A stretch of DNA of 14,818 nucleotides. Source: DASPKO01 sp035628055. GTDB lineage: Bacteria; Planctomycetota; Phycisphaerae; Phycisphaerales; UBA1924. The position numbers and the translations under genes were made by a program. Where the stretch lies: contig DASPKO010000250.1 in NCBI GenBank assembly GCA_035628055.1, positions 1-14,818 of the forward strand, given 5' to 3'. Shown piece by piece: positions 6,638 through 13,397 of this stretch (position 1 is the first letter of the stretch; each line of letters starts with the position of its first letter). Below the pieces are notes generated by a model. It was not told the DNA's origin. It was given only the letters and a program-made list of their open reading frames with translations, and made no database searches.

Positions 6638-7453
6638 ATGCTCGTCCCACCCCTGAGTCTGGCTCTGGCAGGCCTCGAGCCCGATCGGCTCGGCGCGACC
6701 CCCGGCACGCGCGGCCTCATCGAGTGGGGGGCCCGGGCCGGTTTCCGCGCCGTGCAGCTCGACGCCACGGCCCCGGACACGCGCCCGCGCGACCTTGACC
6801 GCTCGGGGCGGCGCGACCTGGCCGCCCTGCTCCGCCGGCACGACCTGGTGCTCTCGGGCATCGACCTCTGGATCCCGCCCGGACACTTCGCCGACCCGGC
6901 CCGCATCGACCGGGCGGTGAGCGCCGCCACCGCGGCGCTCCAGGTCGCGGCCGATGTCGCCTCCCTGGTGCGCGGGCACGGCGTGGCCTCCTCGCGCCGC
7001 ACCGAATCGGGCTTGATGGTGGCCGTGACGCTCCCGCCGGAACCGCCCGCCGCGGTCCGGGCGGCCCTGATCGATGCGGCCGAGCGCGTCGGCGTGCGCC
7101 TCGCGGACCACGCCTACCCGCAGCCGGCATCGCCGGGGGTTTCCGGCGACCGGAGCCCGTGGCTCGGCGTGGGTATCGACCCCGCGGCGCTGCTTCTCAC
7201 CGGGGCCGATCCCGCCGGCGCGGCTGCCCGCGCCGGCGATGCGCTCGCGGGCGCCCGGCTCACCGACGCCGCCCCGCCCCGGCCGCGCGTGGCGCCCGGA
7301 GCGCCGGGAGGGCGCCTGGACATCCAGGCCTACATCGTTGCCCTGCTCGCGGCGCGATACCCCGGGCACGCGGTGCTGGACCTCGGCGGACTCCCGGATC
7401 CGCCCGCGGCGGCCGCGGCGGCCCAGAGAGCGTGGGGCGTCTCGGGCTTCTAG
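6638..7453 (+). CDS. TIM-barrel protein, sugar phosphate isomerase/epimerase-like
   Basis: The 271-aa protein fits the xylose-isomerase-like/AP-endonuclease-2 TIM-barrel superfamily by pattern: GARAGFRAVQLDA for an early strand, LVLSGIDLWIPPGHF for the next, VGVRLADH (151-158), LGVGIDPAALLLTGADP (176-192), GARLTD (205-210) and GHAVLDLGG (243-251). Strand positions that usually give metal ligands (Glu, Asp, His, Glu) read here as D157/H158, D181, an Arg in place of the usual His, and D248. The metal site may therefore be altered or lost, and the substrate cannot be predicted. Start ATG 6638 has only a weak AGG upstream. The gene diverges from nth and precedes the TatD gene by 34 nt on the same strand. 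Confidence 0.75.
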   Translation: MLVPPLSLALAGLEPDRLGATPGTRGLIEWGARAGFRAVQLDATAPDTRPRDLDRSGRRDLAALLRRHDLVLSGIDLWIPPGHFADPARIDRAVSAATAALQVAADVASLVRGHGVASSRRTESGLMVAVTLPPEPPAAVRAALIDAAERVGVRLADHAYPQPASPGVSGDRSPWLGVGIDPAALLLTGADPAGAAARAGDALAGARLTDAAPPRPRVAPGAPGGRLDIQAYIVALLAARYPGHAVLDLGGLPDPPAAAAAAQRAWGVSGF

Positions 7454-7475
7454 CCGGCGCCGCGGCAGCGGGACC

Positions 7476-7481
7476 TACGCT
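7476..7481 (+). promoter_or_regulatory. TANNNT box 6 nt before the tatD start (possible leaderless promoter)
   Basis: TACGCT is followed by CCGCGC and then GTG 7488. It is part of the 11-base block CTACGCTCCGC (7475-7485), which recurs identically just before the MBL-fold gene at 13384-13394. Confidence 0.4.
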
Positions 7482-7487
7482 CCGCGC

Positions 7488-8288
7488 GTGATCGACACGC
7501 ACTGCCACCTGACCTTCCGCGACTTTGCGGGTCGCGTTCCCGACGAGATCGCCGAGGGCGCGCGCCACGGCGTCACCGGGTTCATCTCCGTCTCCACGAC
7601 GACCCGCGACTGCCTCGACGCCCTCACGCTCGCCCGGGCTCATCCGAACGTCTGGTGCACCGCCGGCGTCCATCCGCTGCACGCGCACGAGGGTCCCCAC
7701 GAGTGGGAGAACCTCCGCGCCGTCGCCCTCGACCCGGCGCGCCGCTGCGTCGCCTGGGGCGAGCTCGGGCTGGACAACCACTACCAGCACCCGCCCACCG
7801 CGACCCAGCGCCTGGTGCTCGACGAGCAGCTCCGCTTCATCCTCGGCTCGGGCATCGACCTGCCCATTGTCATCCACTGCCGTGAGGCGTTCGACGACCT
7901 GATCCCCGTCCTCCGCTCCTCGGGCCTCCCCGGAGAGCGCTTCGTCTTTCACTGCTTCACGGGCGGGCCCGCCGAGGCCCGCGCGGTGCTCGATTTCGGC
8001 GGCATGATCAGCTTCACCGGGGTGGTCACGTACCGGAACGCTCAGGACGTCCAGGCCGCGGCCCGCCTGGTCCCGCCCGACCGCCTCATGGTCGAGACCG
8101 ACGCGCCGTTCCTGTCCCCAGAGCCGCACCGCGGCAAGCGACCGTGCCGGCCCGCGTGGGTGCGCCACGTCGCCGAGCACCTGGCCCACGTGCGCGGCGA
8201 GCAGTTCGCGCGGCTGCACGAGCGGCTCAACGCCAACACCGCGAGCTTCTTCGGCATCGGCACCGAGGCCGCGCCCGCGCACCGCTAG
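7488..8288 (+). CDS. tatD: TatD family metal-dependent hydrolase (DNase)
   Basis: The 266-aa protein carries all TatD metal-site motifs: DTHCHLTF with H5 and H7, WGELGLD with E92, IVIHCREA with H130, FVFHCFTGG with H155, and VETDAPFL with D205. The length is typical. Family members are Mg-dependent 3'-5' exonucleases or related hydrolases; the exact substrate here is not known. The start is GTG 7488, since the frame upstream of it overlaps the preceding gene and resembles nothing, while VIDTHCHL is the usual TatD N-terminus. No Shine-Dalgarno sequence is evident. Its TAG stop shares the palindrome CTAG (8285-8288) with the stop of the converging CPBP protease gene. Confidence 0.93.
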   Translation: MIDTHCHLTFRDFAGRVPDEIAEGARHGVTGFISVSTTTRDCLDALTLARAHPNVWCTAGVHPLHAHEGPHEWENLRAVALDPARRCVAWGELGLDNHYQHPPTATQRLVLDEQLRFILGSGIDLPIVIHCREAFDDLIPVLRSSGLPGERFVFHCFTGGPAEARAVLDFGGMISFTGVVTYRNAQDVQAAARLVPPDRLMVETDAPFLSPEPHRGKRPCRPAWVRHVAEHLAHVRGEQFARLHERLNANTASFFGIGTEAAPAHR

Positions 8289-9763
8289 CCCGCCATCACG
8301 AGGAGCAGCAGGAGCACGAGCAGGCCGTTGTTGATCGCGTGCGCGGTCATCGAGGCCACCAGGGAGCCGCGCCACTCGCGCAATAGCGCGAAGTTGAGCC
8401 CGATGGCCCCCAGGGCCGGGATCGCCGCCCACCCCTGCGGGTGCACCGCCGCGAAGAACAGGGCCGAGATCAGCCCGGAACCCAGCACGCCCAACCGCGA
8501 CCGGAGCTGGCTGTAGAGGGCCCCGCGGAAGATCGTCTCTTCGACGATCGGCGCCCAGGCCACCGCGAGCAGTCCGATCTGGAGGAGCGTCAGCGGGTCT
8601 CCGCTCGCCAGGCGATCGGGCAGCGGGTGGGTCGGGGCCGGCTGGTCCGGGTCGCCCGTGACCCAGTCGCGGATCAGGAGCAGCAGCAGCGTGAGAGCGA
8701 TGCCGGTCGCGACCACGGGCAGCCCCGCGAGGTACCCCAGCGCTCCGGCTCCCATCTCGCGCAGCACGCCCCGGTCGGCGCGCCATCCCAGGTATGTCCG
8801 CAGATCCGCCAGCGAGACGCCCCGCACCAGGGGCCAGAGCGGCACGAGCAGCAGCACCCACACCAGCGACGCGGTGTACCGCTCGGACCCGGGCGCCGCC
8901 GCCTCGAGCAGCCCGAGCACGAGCTGCAGCGCCAGGAACGCCACGAGGAAAACCGCGAACGTCTCGATCCCGATCGTCGGGCCCGGCCGCGGCCGGATGA
9001 ATCGCGGGCGCAGCGATCCCGTCGCCACCAACACCGCCGCCGTGACGAAGAGCGCCAGCCCGACGAGCATCATCCCCGCTCCCACGAGCGTCCCCGCCAC
9101 GACGACGCGCAGGACCCTCGTCGCCTCGCCGATCACCTCCACCCGGGAAGGGCTCTGCGCCGGGCTCTCAAAGCTCAGCGCCAGGCGCCCGAACCACCCG
9201 TGCCGTTCCAGGAGCCGCTGCCGCTCCGCCTCGTCCACCGCCCCCGGACCGTCGTGGTAGAGCTCGCGCAGGACCCGCACGTCGTCCGCGGTCTGGGGAC
9301 CCGGCTGGTCGATCTCCGCCAGCCGCTTGAGCGCCGGCCCGCCCTCGCCCGCCAGCTCCGCCTCGAGGATCGCCAGCCGCAGTTCCTCGGCCGGGCGACC
9401 CACCATCGGCCTGATCTTCTCGATCACGAGGCCCGTCGCCCCGGACCCGCCCTGCTCCTTCACCGCCACCGCGTACTTGGAGGCCACCTCCAGCATCCCC
9501 CCGGCGCCCGCGGCGTCGCGCTCGTCCGCCGACAGCGCGCCGGCTCCCTGTCCGTCGAGGTTCTGGCTGACGGCGATCAGCAGGACCAGGCCCAGCGCCA
9601 CCGACCAGGCCACCAGCCCCGCGAGTGTTGGCGGGCGCCGGCCGGCCGGGGTCCGAAGACCGGACGGGCTCGGCGCCGGTGCCGCGGCCGCTGCCGGCGG
9701 TTCCGTCCCGGTCGTGCCCGGCGGGACCGGGCTCGGCTGTTCCTGCTCGGCCATGGCCACCAT
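8285..9763 (-). CDS. CPBP family intramembrane glutamic endopeptidase with large N-terminal insert
   Basis: The C-terminal half is a multi-spanning membrane domain with the CPBP (CAAX protease/Abi) motifs EETIFRG (408-414), FFAAVHPQG with H441, and MTAHAINN with H475, the expected catalytic Glu/His set. The N-terminus is Pro/Ala-rich, followed by a membrane segment (about 47-67). A hydrophilic region of roughly 145 residues (about 68-214) comes before the next membrane segment, and this insert is not part of the core family. It is probably an integral inner-membrane protease or processing enzyme; the substrate is unknown. Starts are uncertain: GTG 9802 has GGAG about 9 nt upstream, while ATG 9763 and ATG 9754 have weaker sites; I chose 9763. 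The gene is divergent from rplM. Confidence 0.9.
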   Translation of the reverse strand: MVAMAEQEQPSPVPPGTTGTEPPAAAAAPAPSPSGLRTPAGRRPPTLAGLVAWSVALGLVLLIAVSQNLDGQGAGALSADERDAAGAGGMLEVASKYAVAVKEQGGSGATGLVIEKIRPMVGRPAEELRLAILEAELAGEGGPALKRLAEIDQPGPQTADDVRVLRELYHDGPGAVDEAERQRLLERHGWFGRLALSFESPAQSPSRVEVIGEATRVLRVVVAGTLVGAGMMLVGLALFVTAAVLVATGSLRPRFIRPRPGPTIGIETFAVFLVAFLALQLVLGLLEAAAPGSERYTASLVWVLLLVPLWPLVRGVSLADLRTYLGWRADRGVLREMGAGALGYLAGLPVVATGIALTLLLLLIRDWVTGDPDQPAPTHPLPDRLASGDPLTLLQIGLLAVAWAPIVEETIFRGALYSQLRSRLGVLGSGLISALFFAAVHPQGWAAIPALGAIGLNFALLREWRGSLVASMTAHAINNGLLVLLLLLVMAG

Positions 9764-9857
9764 GATCGGCCCGCGCCGCCCGGGCCGCCACCCTTCCCCC
9801 ACGAATCCCCGCTCCCACGACGGTTGGCCATGAGCCCCCGACCACTCCCCGCGCCGG

Positions 9858-9885
9858 TTGACTCCCTGCGGCCGGCCCCTACCCT
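9858..9885 (+). promoter_or_regulatory. Candidate promoter of rplM-rpsI
   Basis: TTGACT (9858-9863) and TACCCT (9880-9885) are separated by 16 nt, a plausible housekeeping promoter. It lies in the gap between the divergent CPBP gene and rplM and implies a leader of about 175 nt. Confidence 0.42.
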
Positions 9886-9940
9886 TCCCGGCCTCGATCT
9901 CCCGGCGGACCCAGTGCCCCCGGTCGTCCCCCGCAATCCT

Positions 9941-9960
9941 GCCGTCGGCTCACCGACGGC
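9941..9960 (+). promoter_or_regulatory. Hairpin in the rplM leader
   Basis: GCCGTCGG, loop CTCA, CCGACGGC forms a perfect 8-bp stem with a tetraloop. No T-run follows. A second weaker stem (GCGGCG 9977-9982 with CGCCGC 9997-10002) lies downstream. Leaders of ribosomal-protein operons are often bound by the encoded protein; L13 autoregulation is known in Escherichia coli, but the link here is inference. Confidence 0.35.
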
Positions 9961-10067
9961 CCGCCCCGCCCGGCAGGCGGCGAGCCCAGGCGCACCCGCC
10001 GCGGTCGGCCACTGCCGTCAGTCACGCCGCCACCGTCCACTCCGGTCCTTCCGGCACAAAGGCCAGC

Positions 10068-10502
10068 ATGAGACGCCAGACCTACTTCGCCAAGCCCGGT
10101 GAGACCCGCGCCGCCTGGCGCGTCGTCGACGCCGCCGACATCCCCCTGGGTCGCCTCGCCTCCGACATCGCCGTGGTGCTCATGGGCAAACACCGTCCCG
10201 AGTACACCCCGCACGTGGATTGCGGCGACGTCGTGGTCGTGACGAACGCCAGCCGCGTTGCCCTCACCGGGAACAAGGCCGAGCAGCGGATGCGCCGCCG
10301 CTACACCGGCTACCCCGGGGGGCTCAAGGCCGAGTCGTACGGGCACCTCCGCCAGCGGTCTCCCGAGACGCTGGTGCAGGAGGCCGTGCGCCGCATGCTC
10401 CCCAAGAACCGCCTCGGCCGCGTCATGCTCGCCCGCCTGAAGGTCTATCCCGGGGCCGAGCACCCGCACGTCTCGCAGAACCCGATGCCACTCTCCGCCT
10501 GA
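10068..10502 (+). CDS. rplM: 50S ribosomal protein L13
   Basis: The 144-aa protein matches L13 along its length: WRVVDAADIPLGRLASDIA near the N-terminus, LMGKHRPEYTPHVDCGDVVV, the KAEQRMRRRYTGYPGG segment, and the C-terminal AVRRMLPKNRLGRVMLARLK followed by VYPGAEHPH. Start ATG 10068 is supported by AAAGG 5 nt upstream and by the family N-terminus; the frame is open further upstream but without family similarity. L13 is an early-assembling 23S rRNA-binding protein of the large subunit. It is followed after 60 nt by rpsI, the conserved bacterial pair. Confidence 0.97.
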   Translation: MRRQTYFAKPGETRAAWRVVDAADIPLGRLASDIAVVLMGKHRPEYTPHVDCGDVVVVTNASRVALTGNKAEQRMRRRYTGYPGGLKAESYGHLRQRSPETLVQEAVRRMLPKNRLGRVMLARLKVYPGAEHPHVSQNPMPLSA

Positions 10503-10562
10503 TCCCGCCGCAAATCCGCCTGCTCACCCTCCCCCCGCCCGCGCCCGACCCGAGCACCCACC

Positions 10563-11114
10563 ATGGCAGAACCGACCAGCCCGCAGCTCCAGAACCCGAA
10601 CTTTGCCGGCGTGGCTCCGCGCCCCGCCGGTCCGGCGATGCCCCCCGCTCCGGCCGCCCCGGCCCCGGGGACGCGCCCGCTCCGCCAGGCCGTCGAGCCC
10701 AAGCAGGGATGGTGGTGGGGGACCGGGCGCCGCAAGACCGCCGTGGCCCGGGTCCGTCTGCGGCCGGCCCAGGGCGAGCAGGGAACCCTGAAGGTGCAGC
10801 TCGAGGGCCGCAAGGTCAAGACCATCGAGGAGTACTTCGCGGAGGAGCGGGACCGCAACGACTGCTACGCGCCCCTGAAGGCGACCGGCACCTTCGGCAA
10901 GATGGACGTGATCGTCCGCATCGCCGGCGGCGGCTACATGGGCCAGGCCGGGGCCGTCAAGCTCGGCATCGCCCGGGCCCTGCGCGGCTACGACCCGACG
11001 CTCGAGGGCGCCCTCCGCGACAACGGCTTCCTCACGCGCGACTCGCGCGACGTGGAGCGGAAGAAGTACGGCCAGGCGGGCGCCCGCCGCCGCTTCCAGT
11101 TCTCCAAGCGCTGA
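10563..11114 (+). CDS. rpsI: 30S ribosomal protein S9
   Basis: The S9 core starts around residue 50 with WWWGTGRRKTAVARVRL, continues with GGGYMGQAGAVKLGIARAL and DNGFLTRDSRDVERKKYG, and ends in the universal tail RRRFQFSKR, whose last residues contact P-site tRNA. At 183 aa it is longer than the usual ~130, mainly because of a Pro/Ala-rich N-terminal extension of about 48 residues. No other start lies close to the core, and ATG 10563 follows rplM directly. No good Shine-Dalgarno sequence precedes it, so translation may depend on coupling or on an unstructured leader. Confidence 0.96.
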   Translation: MAEPTSPQLQNPNFAGVAPRPAGPAMPPAPAAPAPGTRPLRQAVEPKQGWWWGTGRRKTAVARVRLRPAQGEQGTLKVQLEGRKVKTIEEYFAEERDRNDCYAPLKATGTFGKMDVIVRIAGGGYMGQAGAVKLGIARALRGYDPTLEGALRDNGFLTRDSRDVERKKYGQAGARRRFQFSKR

Positions 11115-11118
11115 GCCG

Positions 11119-11138
11119 GCCGGATTCATGAACCCGGC
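11119..11138. other. Near-perfect palindrome just after rpsI
   Basis: GCCGG and CCGGC flank the palindrome TTCATGAA with one mismatched pair (A/C) on the way. It begins 4 nt after the rpsI stop (11112-11114) and could fold as a small hairpin in the rpsI 3' UTR. No T-run follows; in fact no T occurs for the next 85 nt. Confidence 0.35.
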
Positions 11139-11214
11139 AAGCCCGGGAGAGGCGGCCCAGGCAGACAGAGGGAGAGACAAAGAAAGACAGGCAGACACAC
11201 CGACCGCGCCGGCC
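11130..11214. other. 85-nt T-free tract between converging rpsI and rny
   Basis: No T occurs on the plus strand from 11130 to 11214. The centre (about 11158-11197) is purine-rich, with two copies of CAGGCAGACA exactly 30 nt apart (11158-11167 and 11188-11197). On the minus strand, read downstream of rny, it is an A-free, C/T-rich strip. That resembles the composition of a Rho-utilisation site, so a Rho-dependent terminator for rny is one possible reading. Confidence 0.4.
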
Positions 11215-11232
11215 TCCGGTGCGGCTCTTTCA

Positions 11233-11252
11233 AGGGCTGGCGGCCAAGCCCT
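11233..11252 (-). terminator. Candidate hairpin downstream of rny
   Basis: AGGGCT, 8-nt loop, AGCCCT forms a 6-bp perfect stem about 23 nt beyond the rny stop. On the minus strand it is followed by TGAAAGAG, not a T-run, so it is a weak terminator candidate. It lies upstream of the pyrimidine-rich strip. Confidence 0.3.
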
Positions 11253-11275
11253 CGGCCTTCGCGCCCGAGCCGAAC

Positions 11276-12859
11276 CTACCGCGCAAACTCCACGGCCCGG
11301 GTCTCGCGCAGCACCGTCACGCGGATCTCGCCCGGGAAGGTCATCTCCTCGCTCACCTTCTTGGCGATGTTGTACGCCACCAGGTGCGCCTCGTCGTCGG
11401 TGATCTTCTTCGCGTCCACCATCACCCGCACCTCGCGCCCCGCCTGGATGGCGTACGCCTCGGTGACCCCCGGCTGCCCCAGCGCGATGTCCTGCAGCTC
11501 GTTGAGCCGCTGGATGTACTTCTCCATGCTCTCGCGCCGCGCCCCGGGCCGCGCCGACGAGACCGCGTCGGCCGCCATCACGATCGGCGTGTAGAAGCTC
11601 GTCGCCGGGATGTCTCCGTGGTGCCCCCCGATCACGTTGAGCACGGGCTCGCGCTCCCCGTACTGCTTGGCGAAGTCCATGCCGATCTTGGGGTGCCCCC
11701 CCTCCATCTCGTGGTCCATCGCCTTGCCGATGTCGTGCAGGAACCCGGCGCGCCGCGCGATGGTCCCATCCAGCCCGAGCTGGTCGGCGATCATCTGGGC
11801 CAGGTAGCCCACCTCCACCGAGTGCCGCAGCACGTTCTGCCCGTAGCTGGTCCGGAACGAGAGCTTGCCCATCGCCTCGACGACCTTGGCGTGCACGCCC
11901 CGCAGGTTCATCTCCATCACCGCCTCGCGCCCGGCCCGGTTCACGCGCTCGTCCATCTCGGCCTTGACCTTCTCCACCACCTCCTCGATGCGCGAGGGGT
12001 GCATCCGCCCGTCGGCGATCAGCCGGCCCAGAGCCTCGACGGCCACCGCCTGGCGCACCTTGTCGAAGCACGAGACCACGATCACGCCCGGCGTGTCGTC
12101 CACGATGATGTCCACCCCCGTCGCCTTCTCGATCGCGCGGATGTTCCGCCCCTCCCGCCCGATGATCCGCCCCTTCATGTCGTCCGAGGGGATCGGCACC
12201 GCCCGCACCGTGCTCTCGGCGGTGTGCTCCGTCGCGTACCGCTGGATCGCCATGAGGGTGATCTCCTGCGCCCGCCGCTGCGCCTCACTCTCGGCCTCCT
12301 CGGTCAGCTTGTGCACCACCTTCGCCAGGTCCAGGCGCACCTCGTCCTCCACGCGCCGCAAGAGCTCGCTCCGGGCCTCCGCCTCGCTCATGTGGGCCAT
12401 CTCGGTCAGCCGGGCGCGCTGCTGGGCCACCACCTGCTCCAGCTCGGTCTCCCGCGCCTGCACCCGCTCCTGACGCTCCCGGAGCGATTCGGCCGCCCGC
12501 GTCACCTCTTCCTCCTTCGAGGTCAGGGTCTCGAGCTTCTTGTCCAGCAGGTCCTCCCGCTTGGCCAGGCGGCGCTCCGTCTCGCGGATCTCGCGCCGGG
12601 CCCCCTCCGCGTCGGACTCGAACTTCTCCTTCCGTTCCAGGAACGTCCGGTCGGCCTCGATCGCCGCCCGCTCGGTCGTCGTGCGGGCCTCGTCGCGGGC
12701 GCGGGCCAGCACCGCCTCGGCCTCGCGCTTGGCCGCCGCCAGGGTCTGGCCCGTCACCAGCCGGAGCACCACCGCACCCAGCACCCCCCCCAGCACGAGG
12801 CCCAGCCCGAGCATGCCCACGGTCATCAGATCGATCGCCAGCGCCAGTGTCCAGAGCAT
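11276..12859 (-). CDS. rny: Ribonuclease Y
   Basis: RNase Y is a membrane-anchored endoribonuclease that starts mRNA decay. The 527-aa protein shows the full family architecture: an N-terminal transmembrane segment (about 12-35), a long charged coiled coil (about 40-190), a KH domain with GRIIGREGRNIR (230-241), and an HD domain with GFLHDIGKAMDHE (H375/D376) and a further His at 346. It ends in the family-typical GEIRVTVLRETRAVEFAR. ATG 12859 is preferred because it begins at the membrane anchor and has AAGGGG 6 nt upstream; an in-frame GTG at 12916 would add 19 basic residues. It converges on rpsI. Planctomycetes with RNase Y may use it as the main decay endonuclease, as in Bacillus. Confidence 0.96.
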   Translation of the reverse strand: MLWTLALAIDLMTVGMLGLGLVLGGVLGAVVLRLVTGQTLAAAKREAEAVLARARDEARTTTERAAIEADRTFLERKEKFESDAEGARREIRETERRLAKREDLLDKKLETLTSKEEEVTRAAESLRERQERVQARETELEQVVAQQRARLTEMAHMSEAEARSELLRRVEDEVRLDLAKVVHKLTEEAESEAQRRAQEITLMAIQRYATEHTAESTVRAVPIPSDDMKGRIIGREGRNIRAIEKATGVDIIVDDTPGVIVVSCFDKVRQAVAVEALGRLIADGRMHPSRIEEVVEKVKAEMDERVNRAGREAVMEMNLRGVHAKVVEAMGKLSFRTSYGQNVLRHSVEVGYLAQMIADQLGLDGTIARRAGFLHDIGKAMDHEMEGGHPKIGMDFAKQYGEREPVLNVIGGHHGDIPATSFYTPIVMAADAVSSARPGARRESMEKYIQRLNELQDIALGQPGVTEAYAIQAGREVRVMVDAKKITDDEAHLVAYNIAKKVSEEMTFPGEIRVTVLRETRAVEFAR

Positions 12860-13219
12860 TGGCCGCCCCTTCACCCCGCGAGCGCGCAGCCGCCGCCCGG
12901 GGGGCCGAAGGCCCACCCATCACGAGGCGACCCTGCGCGGCGTCACCGCCGCACCGAGCCGATCCGTCGCCATGTCCCAAGACCCGCCGGAACGCCCCTC
13001 CGGTCCCATTGCGGAACCCGAGAGCCCGCGCGCCGGCACGCCCGAGCACGCACCGACCGCGCCGCTACAGGCCCCGGCCCGACTCTCCTTCATGCACCGT
13101 CGGCCGGTGGCTCCTCAACAATCTCCTGGCCTGGCGTTCCCGAACACTGTCTGTCCACTACGGACGTCGGCGTGTCTTGATCTATGCGCCCAGGACCCTC
13201 CCGGGACCCGGACGGACGC

Positions 13220-13248
13220 GCCGCCGTGGCGACTCTCGCCACCGCGGC
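13220..13248. repeat. Strong 12-bp imperfect hairpin
   Basis: GCCGC-C-GTGGCGA, loop CTC, TCGCCAC-C-GCGGC: 12 pairs broken by a single C/C mismatch. It is the longest stem I found in the window and lies in non-coding DNA. No T-run follows on either strand. Confidence 0.55.
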
Positions 13249-13328
13249 CCGTCTGCAAACGGCATGCACCTCTGCTGACAGGGTGGCCGGTAAGTGAGTG
13301 TCCGGCACGGCGCCGGAACTCCCCAATT

Positions 13329-13340
13329 ACAACGTGTTGT
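13329..13340. promoter_or_regulatory. Operator-like inverted repeat upstream of the MBL gene
   Basis: ACAAC-GT-GTTGT is an AT-richer 12-base inverted repeat in GC-rich surroundings. It lies about 45 nt upstream of the TACGCT box, where a regulator could bind. The regulator is unknown. Confidence 0.3.
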
Positions 13341-13384
13341 TCCGGGCGCGTCAAGTCCGGTCCCGAGCCGGTGCGCGGCCCCGC

Positions 13385-13390
13385 TACGCT
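13385..13390 (+). promoter_or_regulatory. TANNNT box 7 nt before the MBL gene (possible leaderless promoter)
   Basis: TACGCT is followed by CCGCTCG and then ATG 13398. It lies in the same 11-base block, CTACGCTCCGC, as found before tatD. No Shine-Dalgarno sequence is present. Confidence 0.4.
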
Positions 13391-13397
13391 CCGCTCG

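Larger units (their letters stand above)
12860..13397. other. 538-nt gap without a convincing gene; possible structured RNA or long control region
   Basis: Open frames cross this gap on both strands, but none has a recognisable product, a Shine-Dalgarno-supported start or consistent GC-rich third positions. The part from about 13090 to 13345 is visibly less GC-rich than its surroundings. It contains a strong imperfect hairpin (13220-13248), a hairpin TCCGGC-ACGGC-GCCGGA (13301-13317) and a small stem GTCC-ACTAC-GGAC just before the GACGTC site. GGGCC-GAA-GGCCC (12902-12914) lies in the rny leader. I checked by eye for RNase P RNA, tmRNA and SRP RNA signatures and saw none. Confidence 0.45.

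Noticed and set aside
11219..13180. 653-codon open frame on the plus strand opposite rny
   Set aside because: It is antisense to a clear RNase Y gene and rich in His/Leu/Arg/Pro, as expected for a shadow frame.
13090..13326. 78-codon open frame on the minus strand in the rny-MBL gap
   Set aside because: It starts with TTG, has no Shine-Dalgarno sequence, contains the rare codon TTA, and resembles nothing.
12540..13397. In-frame upstream extension of the MBL protein, including ATG 12972
   Set aside because: The first part is antisense to rny. The rest has no family similarity and mixed third-position bases. The family-like N-terminus starts after 13398.
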